DNA from: JBDTLH01 sp039934875 | Lineage (GTDB): Bacteria > Acidobacteriota > Terriglobia > Terriglobales > Acidobacteriaceae | Direction of reading: 5' to 3' | Length of the DNA: 13,060 nt | Assembly: GCA_039934875.1 (NCBI GenBank) | Contig: JBDTLH010000055.1 | Coordinates: forward strand, 1-13,060 | Part shown: positions 8,701 through 13,060 of the stretch, piece after piece | Layout of the letters: the number at the start of each line of letters is the position of its first letter | How positions within the stretch are numbered: the stretch's first letter is position 1 | Translations under genes and position numbers: made by a program | Notes under the pieces: model-generated | What the model saw: the letters and a program-made list of their open reading frames with translations, nothing else | What the model was told of the DNA's origin: nothing | Databases searched by the model: none

Positions 8701-9227
8701 AGTTGCCGTTGGCTGGCGCGCATCTCGCTTTTCGCGGATATCCGCAACAGCTTGATGGGGAAACGCCCGGCGATCTCACCTATCGTTATGACCGCATCAG
8801 CGCGACCGGCCCGTTCCACTGGCAGCGCGGAAGCTATACCAAGTACGGCGACGTGGGCCCCCTTCTTGAGAGTGTGGACAACCAGTACGTCATCTTTGGC
8901 AGCGGGGAAGAGATTGACGCAGAGTTTGCGGATGCGCCGCTGCCGCCCTTGCCTGCCCATTGGAAACGCGACTACTTCTTCTATGCCAACGGCTTCGTCA
9001 AGGACATGGATTTTTATGAAGCGTTGCCCTTCACCGTTGCGCAAATGCCCTTTCACCAGATGAGCACCTATCCCTATCCGCAGGATGAACATTATCCTGA
9101 AGGTCCCCAATCTCTGAATTATCAATTGGATTGGAATGACCGCTTCGAATCCGGCGAGCGCGCCCAACGCTACCAGTTCCGCTACATGCCGGCTGCCGCG
9201 CAACCAACCGCGCCACAAATCAAATAG
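5757..9227 (+). CDS. Exported TPR / FG-GAP / ASPIC-UnbV protein with large C-terminal module
   Basis: The 1156-residue protein begins with a Sec signal peptide: arginine-containing n-region, hydrophobic core WLAGIVLFGVYICV, likely cleavage after GWAA near residue 35. Residues about 44-214 hold some five TPRs, for example LNPLHASAQFGLASSL. Seven FG-GAP/VCBS calcium-loop repeats start near 276, 328, 378, 434, 484, 534 and 590, and an ASPIC/UnbV domain spans about 618-710. Residues 712-1156 start with CPTLFAWDGSKYQF and contain TNLQIYWDQI near 960; I recall this module from other acidobacterial CRTAC1/TPR proteins but know no function for it. The protein should act outside the cytoplasm, perhaps as a scaffold binding peptides or glycans. 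ATG at 5757 lacks a Shine-Dalgarno; it is chosen because the signal peptide follows directly. The gene diverges from the ligase operon and is followed four bases later by the MFS gene. Confidence 0.92.
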   Translation: MVRVPAERLRFSSRWLAGIVLFGVYICVPLRGWAAEQPHDSVAAARLNDVGVALMNQQFPERALNKFEAAHKADPAAPAPLLNKGIALLYLRKLPEAEETLKQAASVAPGDTGIWYTLGLTYLAASNRELAIESFKHAIQLDPADADSHYYLGSLYRELKDYDKAIAQFEDALRLNPLHASAQFGLASSLQRSGKVTEAREHLKRFQQITQTKVGTPLTATYGEQGHYAVAQEMRAPEAPVGAMIPVTFVAATGAGGPSSSNPGAGSRAGGGVCILDIEGDGKKDIVVMGDGDSAVRVYKSLPNGVEEIPAKQTGLTASGHAIACAVGDYDNDGRPDLAVALSDRIILFHNLGGGKFADTTKAVGIAPMNNPAGLTFVDFDHDGDLDLFVAGAALHSGAGPNVLWRNNGNSTFTEWSAPTGLAGSGSTTGVTLSDVNNDRAVDLIVTGDGNSPTIYENTREGPFKALPLYADASLSPTRGVLAFDFNKDGWMDVAVTHAGAPGVSLWRNVKGSHFERVPLPITDVKAAWGLTAIDIDNDGWIDLAAIVETASGPELRIWRNRGPQGFEDVSDAVGVSALKLHNPRSVIAADVNGDGAADLIVTQSDAPPIVLRNVGGNRNHSLRLMLTGLADNKSAIGTKVEVFSNGHVQKFEVAGGSGYLSQGSTEIIAGLGQADRADVVRMLWPTGVPQDELDVLANKPAAVTELDRRGSSCPTLFAWDGSKYQFISDVIGAAVIGHWVSPTATNQADPDEWIKVDGAQLKSRNGYFSLRFGEPMEEINFVDQVRLVAVDHPEGTEVYPDERFLSEPPFASGAAVLASPAAHPPAGAWDDHGHDVLPLLAARDHKYVRDFTNLSYAGYANLHALTLDLGPWSPRNPLRLFMAGFIEYFSASSMYSAWQTGMQPIAPYVEAQMPNGSWKRIIDDMGFPAGLLRTIVVDLSGKLPPGARRIRIKTNLQIYWDQIRVDNAPEGAGRKNVRQTELPLAGAHLAFRGYPQQLDGETPGDLTYRYDRISATGPFHWQRGSYTKYGDVGPLLESVDNQYVIFGSGEEIDAEFADAPLPPLPAHWKRDYFFYANGFVKDMDFYEALPFTVAQMPFHQMSTYPYPQDEHYPEGPQSLNYQLDWNDRFESGERAQRYQFRYMPAAAQPTAPQIK

Positions 9228-9231
9228 TTTG

Positions 9232-10422
9232 ATGGCCTCACCCAGCAATCTCCGCGGATTCGCGCTCACCTCCTTCTTCAACGACGTCGCCTCCGAGATG
9301 GCGTATTGGATACTGCCCGCCTTCGTGGTTGCTGTGGGTGGAGGCCCAGCCCAACTCGGCATCATCGAAGGCATTGCCGAGGCAATGGCTGCGTTCACCA
9401 AGCTTGCGTCCGGATATCTGACCGACCGGCTGCGCCGTCGCAAGCCGCTGGTTCTCGGCGGCTACTTTGTCGCCAATGCCGTCAAGCCGCTGCTCGCTAT
9501 CTCGACCGCCTGGTGGCACGTGCTGCTCATTCGCTTCGCCGACCGCACCTCGAAAGGGCTGCGCGGATCGGCGCGCGATGTCATGCTCGCCGACTCCGTC
9601 GCAGCCAACAAGCTTGGTTCGGCTTACGGATTTGTGCAGGCCGCCGACTCCGCGGGCGCGATCCTCGGGCCACTTCTCGCCTGGCTGCTGCTGCGCCAGG
9701 CCCACTGGGACGTGCGCTCCGTCTTCTGGGCCGCCGCCATCCCCGGCGCGCTTTGCGTGTGGGCCTTCACTTTTCTGGTCAAGGAGCCGCGCAAGGACCC
9801 AAGACACGGACCGCACATTACAGCATCCGCGTCGATTAAACTTCCTTTGCCGCGCTCCTTCTGGATCGTTTTGTTGCCCGTCCTGATCTTCTCCATCGGC
9901 AACTCCAGTGATATGTTTCTCATCTTGCGCGCCAAAGATGTAGGCATCGCGGTTGCCTTCGCCCCCTTGTTGGGACTGGTATTCAACGTTACCTACACCG
10001 CGCTCTCCTGGCCTGCGGGGGCGTTGAGCGATAAATTCTCCCGCCACACTATCGCCGCCCTGGGATACTTCATCTATGCCGCCGCATACGCCACCTTCGC
10101 CTTCGCTCCCAATCGTCTGGCGCACGCCAAGCTCGCCCTCTGGCTCGCAATGGCGCTCTATGGCTTCTATTACGCCCTGACTGAGCCGGTGTTGAAAGCG
10201 TTGATTGTATCGAGTGTCGGCAGAGAGGTGCGCGGACGCGCCATCGGCATCTTCAGCTTCGTTATCAGTATTTGTCTGCTCACTTCCAGCGCGGCCACGG
10301 GGTTTCTGTGGAAGCGCTTCGGCGCACAACTTCCGCTTGGCATCTCCGCCGCCTGCGCGCTCACCGCCGCGATCATGCTGCTCGTGATTGGGATAAATGC
10401 GAAGCCCCGGCAATCAGACTGA
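9232..10422 (+). CDS. Major facilitator superfamily transporter, probable exporter
   Basis: The 396-residue protein is almost entirely hydrophobic, with enough segments for about 12 membrane helices and a polar central loop (KEPRKDPRHGPH). GYLTDRLRRRKP between helices 2 and 3 is the MFS motif A loop. The second half contains a related loop, GALSDKFSRHT. The length is typical of drug:proton antiporters. ATG at 9232 comes four bases after the TAG of the TPR/propeller gene and matches the usual start of the family; extending upstream to ATG 9136 would add a polar tail overlapping the previous gene. The tight spacing suggests co-transcription, so it may export or take up a compound linked to this locus. 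The direction and substrate of transport cannot be read from the sequence. Confidence 0.9.
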   Translation: MASPSNLRGFALTSFFNDVASEMAYWILPAFVVAVGGGPAQLGIIEGIAEAMAAFTKLASGYLTDRLRRRKPLVLGGYFVANAVKPLLAISTAWWHVLLIRFADRTSKGLRGSARDVMLADSVAANKLGSAYGFVQAADSAGAILGPLLAWLLLRQAHWDVRSVFWAAAIPGALCVWAFTFLVKEPRKDPRHGPHITASASIKLPLPRSFWIVLLPVLIFSIGNSSDMFLILRAKDVGIAVAFAPLLGLVFNVTYTALSWPAGALSDKFSRHTIAALGYFIYAAAYATFAFAPNRLAHAKLALWLAMALYGFYYALTEPVLKALIVSSVGREVRGRAIGIFSFVISICLLTSSAATGFLWKRFGAQLPLGISAACALTAAIMLLVIGINAKPRQSD

Positions 10423-10429
10423 TCGCCAG

Positions 10430-10460
10430 AGCCCCGCGCAGACAGCTTATGCGGCTTTTT
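10430..10460 (+). terminator. Weak intrinsic terminator candidate after the MFS gene
   Basis: CCGC (10434-10437) can pair with GCGG (10451-10454), extendable with a two-base bulge, followed by CTTTTT (10455-10460). It starts eight bases after the MFS stop. The stem is short and the loop long, so efficiency is doubtful. Confidence 0.3.
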
Positions 10461-10511
10461 CATTCCTTCGGACGCCTGCCTGACGGATTGCTCCTGGGCT
10501 TGCCGCCATAT

Positions 10512-10525
10512 ACTCCTACCGGAGT
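10512..10525. repeat. Small perfect inverted repeat in the 10423-10612 spacer
   Basis: ACTCC-TACC-GGAGT is a 5-base perfect inverted repeat with a 4-base loop. The size and form fit a dimeric repressor half-site pair, or chance. It lies about 45 bases before a Shine-Dalgarno-like AAAGGAG, which makes a regulatory role thinkable. No -10/-35 pair was convincing. Confidence 0.3.
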
Positions 10526-10584
10526 CGAATCCGCGGGAGACGTTGCCTCGGTGTAAGCTTGCTTGCTCGAAAGGAGACACATCC

Positions 10585-10656
10585 ATGCGAGGCGATCCGG
10601 CAGCGATTCAGCTCATCGCTCCCACGCGAACGCGTCGAAATTCCGCTCCACGCTAA
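10585..10656 (+). CDS. Orphan 23-codon ORF with strong Shine-Dalgarno, perhaps a gene remnant
   Basis: AAAGGAG (10570-10576) precedes ATG at 10585 with good spacing, the best ribosome binding site in the window. The ORF reads MRGDPAAIQL then a basic tail and stops at TAA 10656, 44 bases into the antisense 3' end of the acetyltransferase gene. The peptide resembles nothing I know. It may be the start of a gene whose body was lost, a leader peptide, or chance. Confidence 0.13.
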   Translation: MRGDPAAIQLIAPTRTRRNSAPR

Positions 10657-11593
10657 ACCCCAGCATGAGGTAAAGGTCCACAGCCGAGCGGTTCTCTGCC
10701 GTTACCGTCAGCGTCAGCTTCTTGCCTTTACTGAAGGCAACCTGCGCGGCGCACATCTCGATCATCGTGCGCCCGAGCCCCTGCCTGCGATATTCTGGCA
10801 GCAGACACACTTGAGTGATGTGGGCGACATCCGCTCTCACCCGCGAGCACAGTAGCAATCCCACCATCTGCTCCGGGTTTCGACTATCGATCGCCACCAG
10901 AGAAGCGCCCGCATCGAAGCTCCCGCATCCGGGGAAGCGCACGATATTGTTCAGAAAGCGCAACGATCCTGATGTGGTGCGGTATTGGTCATTGATGATC
11001 GAATCCACATGTCCCGCATAAGATCGCGTGATCAGCAACGCCGCAGCCTGAAAATCGCTCTCTTGCCAGCGGCGCATCTTCACCGCCGCGGCTTTGAGCG
11101 GTGTGGCTTTGCGCGAGTTTCCTCGGCTCGCCAAATTGCTGGTCTCAATACTCAAAAACAGCCTCACATACCGGGCAAAACCCTCCTCGATAAAGGGAGC
11201 GGCAATCACTTCACTGGGTTGCAGCAGCAACTGCGACTCCACGCGCGTGATCCCCGGGGTCTGTTGCAACGTCTCGATCACATGTTCAAGCAGCCTTCGT
11301 TGCAGCTCAAGGCGACCGCCCGCCGCGCGCGCCACCGGAGCGGCATAGCAGTCGCCGATGATTGCTTTATTGCCCTCGTATACGAAAAAGGAGTAGGCGG
11401 TCACGCGCCCCTCTTCCATGACCGCATAACCGGGCAGGATGCGCGAGTCCGCATAACGCAGGATCATCTCTGCCGATCCGGAGTAGTCCCACATGAGCTC
11501 CGCATCCCACTCCCGCGCCTCCGCCTCCAGCAACGGACGCAAATCATGCGCCGCGAAATGCCGCAGGTCAAGCACGTTCAGCGGGCCCAGCAT
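10613..11593 (-). CDS. Tandem GNAT-family N-acetyltransferase
   Basis: The 326-residue protein has a clear C-terminal GNAT fold: QVCLLPEYRRQGLGRTMIEM near residue 261 contains the acetyl-CoA pyrophosphate loop (Q/RxxGxG/A as RRQGLG), and NRSAVDLYLMLGF is the usual motif B ending. The first half (RILPGYAVMEEGRVTAYSFF, then an IIGDCY strand) looks like a second, weaker GNAT repeat without the loop. Such enzymes move acetyl from acetyl-CoA to an amine; the substrate is unknown. ATG at 11593 is preferred because the following MLGPLNVLDLRHF matches how I recall relatives starting; GTG at 11623 would add ten residues with no Shine-Dalgarno. It faces the MFS gene tail to tail and lies 95 bases downstream of the broken nucleotidyltransferase gene. 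Nothing ties it to the ligase locus. Confidence 0.87.
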   Translation of the reverse strand: MLGPLNVLDLRHFAAHDLRPLLEAEAREWDAELMWDYSGSAEMILRYADSRILPGYAVMEEGRVTAYSFFVYEGNKAIIGDCYAAPVARAAGGRLELQRRLLEHVIETLQQTPGITRVESQLLLQPSEVIAAPFIEEGFARYVRLFLSIETSNLASRGNSRKATPLKAAAVKMRRWQESDFQAAALLITRSYAGHVDSIINDQYRTTSGSLRFLNNIVRFPGCGSFDAGASLVAIDSRNPEQMVGLLLCSRVRADVAHITQVCLLPEYRRQGLGRTMIEMCAAQVAFSKGKKLTLTVTAENRSAVDLYLMLGFSVERNFDAFAWER

Positions 11594-11688
11594 GTTCTCG
11601 ACTTGGCGCGAATGCAGTGCCACAAGCAGGTGAGTTTATGCTGCTCTTGCGCACTCTGCAAGCGGACAGGAACCAAAAGCAGCAAAGC

Positions 11689-12240
11689 TCAATGCATGCT
11701 TCCCAGCTCTCGCATCATGTCGGTCCACAATTCCAAGGTCATATCTTCTCGCTCTGGATTCCCCAAATTAGGCCGCAACTCACGCTCATAGCGTTGTTTC
11801 AGCGTTGCGACTGTGATATGCCCGGTTCCAGCAAGATATTTCACATCATCACGATCGAGCTGAAGATTCCGCTCGATTTTGGTCAGAGCTAAATCATGCG
11901 CCTCCAACGCAAGCAGCCGCAAGTGTTAGAATGTTCCCGCATACATCTCCGTCAATCGCTGTTCATAATCTTCTGGCGGGACCACGACCGGCACAAACTG
12001 CAAATAAACTCCCCATCTCTTGTGCAGCGCCGAACCGAATTGTCCAGCCTCAAGCAACACACGCCTACCGTTACGTGGCACAATCGCGAGCACATCGATG
12101 TCCGAGGTTGCGCGCGCCAGGCCGTATTGGTGGGTAACTACGAATCCGCCCAGGCAATCGAGCCGGATGGTAGAATCCACAGTTTTGTCGAGAGCAGTTA
12201 GAAAGGATAACCACGGCTCCGGCGGTAAGTTAGGCCGCAT
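11689..12240 (-). pseudogene. DUF6036-like nucleotidyltransferase interrupted by an in-frame TAA
   Basis: Reading one frame from ATG 12240 to TGA 11689 gives about 183 positions with a single stop at codon 105 (TAA, 11926-11928). The front part has LGGFVVTHQYGLARATSDID, with Gly31-Gly32 and Asp47-x-Asp49, the glycine pair and metal-binding aspartates of minimal nucleotidyltransferases such as DUF6036 and AbiEii. The part after the stop, LEAHDLALTKIERNLQLDRDD, is the typical DUF6036 C-terminal region in the same frame, so a sense codon (GAA, CAA or AAA) most likely mutated to TAA. A TTG two codons after the stop could permit restart, and a sequencing error is also possible. It overlaps the XRE gene by 11 bases, so the two form an operon resembling toxin-antitoxin pairs. 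The family assignment is from memory. Confidence 0.75.
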
Positions 12241-12922
12241 GGCGCAAGCTCTCCGCTGTCAAATCGCTAATCATCCGCCATCGCACAGCCTCTGGAGAGC
12301 GCCGGTCTGCTACCCATGTGCGCTCAGCCTCGGTCAACGAGTCATAGCAAAACGCCTCCTCGCGCTGCAGACGCGAGCGCTCCAGGTTGTGCTCCACCGC
12401 TTTGAGCTTGCCCGCCGCGAGAAAATCCGCTCCTCTTTCCGCCACTGCGGTAGCTAAAGCCAGCACAAATCCAAGGCGGTTCTGCAGGTCGTTTACCTTT
12501 GCCTCATGCACCGCCCACTTCCAATCCATTTCCGCGTAAGCGAGCGCCAGCCAAGGCAGTCCTTCCGCGACCCGCGTCTCCAGATTGGGCTGTATGAGCG
12601 CCCCCAGTAAAACCTCCACCGGATTCGATCGCTCGCCGCCCCGAAGGTGCGCGAATCCCGGATATCCGAGCTTGCCCAGCGCGCGCGCCAATGCGCCATT
12701 TGCCTCTGGCATGGCAAGCCAGCGCGCCGGATCGCGAGGCGCGAGCAGCATCGGAGGTACAGCCAATGTCTTTACCGCTCTTAGCGCCAGTTCCTGAGAA
12801 AAGGGGCGCACCCCCCTTTCAAGCTGCGACAAATATCCCTGCGAGACCAGAAGCTTTTCAGCTAACTCCGCTTGCGTCCAGCCCCTCGCCGTCCTCAACG
12901 ATTTCAGATCGTTGCCGCTCAT
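12230..12922 (-). CDS. XRE-family helix-turn-helix regulator with a helical C-terminal domain
   Basis: Residues 6-53 form a Cro/C1-type helix-turn-helix: LKSLRTARGWTQAELAEKL, then the recognition helix region VSQGYLSQLERG. The remaining 170 or so residues are mostly helical, with a stretch NPVEVLLGALIQPNLETRVA followed by LPWLALAYAEMDW that I associate with regulators encoded next to DUF6036 nucleotidyltransferases. The 230-residue length is well above a bare XRE repressor. ATG at 12922 starts right at the DNA-binding domain. Its TAA lies 11 bases inside the following nucleotidyltransferase gene. Autoregulation is suggested by the direct repeats immediately upstream. Whether the unit is a toxin-antitoxin or phage-defence pair is inference. 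Confidence 0.85.
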   Translation of the reverse strand: MSGNDLKSLRTARGWTQAELAEKLLVSQGYLSQLERGVRPFSQELALRAVKTLAVPPMLLAPRDPARWLAMPEANGALARALGKLGYPGFAHLRGGERSNPVEVLLGALIQPNLETRVAEGLPWLALAYAEMDWKWAVHEAKVNDLQNRLGFVLALATAVAERGADFLAAGKLKAVEHNLERSRLQREEAFCYDSLTEAERTWVADRRSPEAVRWRMISDLTAESLRHAA

Positions 12923-12930
12923 CGGTCGAT

Positions 12931-12946
12931 ATTACTATATTGCTAT
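12931..12946 (-). promoter_or_regulatory. Tandem 8-base direct repeat, probable XRE operator over a -10-like element
   Basis: On the plus strand ATTACTAT is followed directly by ATTGCTAT (seven of eight identical), ending eight bases before the XRE start codon. On the minus strand the repeat contains TATAGT, a -10-like hexamer, so bound protein would block transcription. The local AT-richness contrasts with the GC-rich surroundings. No Shine-Dalgarno is visible before the ATG. Confidence 0.42.
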
Positions 12947-13006
12947 AAAAATTGCATGCGAGGAATGGGTTGCGTTAGAAAGGCTATTCATTCAGCAAGA
13001 AATCAC

Positions 13007-13060
13007 ATGCCAAAATTCCAGCGCCCAAACCAGCTCCTATCCGCCCCCGCGCTCCTCGAT
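13007..13060 (+). CDS. Possible start of a divergent gene running off the right edge
   Basis: ATG at 13007 opens a frame of 18 codons, MPKFQRPNQLLSAPALLD, that stays open to the end of the window. The upstream AAGAAA is at best a weak ribosome binding site. It would diverge from the XRE gene. The peptide is too short to identify, and chance is a real alternative. Confidence 0.2.
   Translation, partial: MPKFQRPNQLLSAPALLD

Noticed and set aside
1..9227. Enediyne cluster suggested by the UnbV-type domains
   Set aside because: No iterative PKS or thioesterase is present in the window, and ASPIC/UnbV proteins are common outside enediyne clusters.
8364..9443. 359-codon open frame antisense to the fusion gene end and MFS start
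   Set aside because: It lies across two well-supported plus-strand genes and has no recognisable motif; it is long only because of base composition.
9238..10413. 391-codon open frame antisense to the MFS gene
   Set aside because: It is exactly antisense to a membrane transporter. The product is polar, rich in Gly/Glu/Gln and without domains, as expected from GC-rich shadow frames.
10985..11791. 268-codon plus-strand frame across the acetyltransferase and the spacer beyond
   Set aside because: It is an antisense shadow of the GNAT gene, without motifs or a ribosome binding site.

Overview
The window reads as GC-rich bacterial chromosome. Exported FG-GAP/ASPIC-UnbV proteins, one fused to TPRs and a long C-terminal module, together with the style of the GNAT protein, suggest a soil Acidobacteriota (Terriglobia-like) genome. 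This is inferred from remembered family distributions, not from a marker gene. No tRNA, rRNA, CRISPR array or insertion sequence was seen. No gene-free stretch exceeds about 190 bases.

Left part (1-5632): a plus-strand CRTAC1-like lipoprotein or secreted beta-propeller protein runs in from the left edge. It meets a minus-strand three-gene operon tail to tail, with an 11-base overlap of the two 3' ends. In transcription order (right to left) the operon encodes an asparagine-synthetase-like ATP-dependent ligase without the glutaminase cysteine, a radical SAM protein with a CX3CX2C cluster motif, and a flavin-dependent halogenase-like oxidoreductase. The two junctions are 4-base overlaps of the form GTGA and TTGA, so translation of the three genes is very probably coupled.

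Middle part (5757-10422): diverging from that operon across a 124-base gap is a 1156-residue exported protein. It has a signal peptide, about five TPRs, seven FG-GAP repeats, an ASPIC/UnbV domain and a C-terminal module of about 440 residues. Four bases after its stop comes an MFS transporter. The ligase, radical SAM enzyme, halogenase-like enzyme, two exported propeller proteins and exporter look like one locus that makes or modifies an unknown small molecule or peptide and handles it in the envelope. There is no PKS, NRPS or recognised RiPP precursor. This locus is the best candidate for an undescribed system.

Right part (10423-13060): a spacer with a possible weak terminator, a small inverted repeat and an orphan Shine-Dalgarno/ATG is followed by a minus-strand tandem-GNAT acetyltransferase. 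Then comes a minus-strand two-gene unit: an XRE-type helix-turn-helix protein and an overlapping DUF6036-like nucleotidyltransferase interrupted by one in-frame TAA. Tandem 8-base repeats just before the XRE start may be its operator. A plus-strand ORF may begin at 13007 and leave the window.
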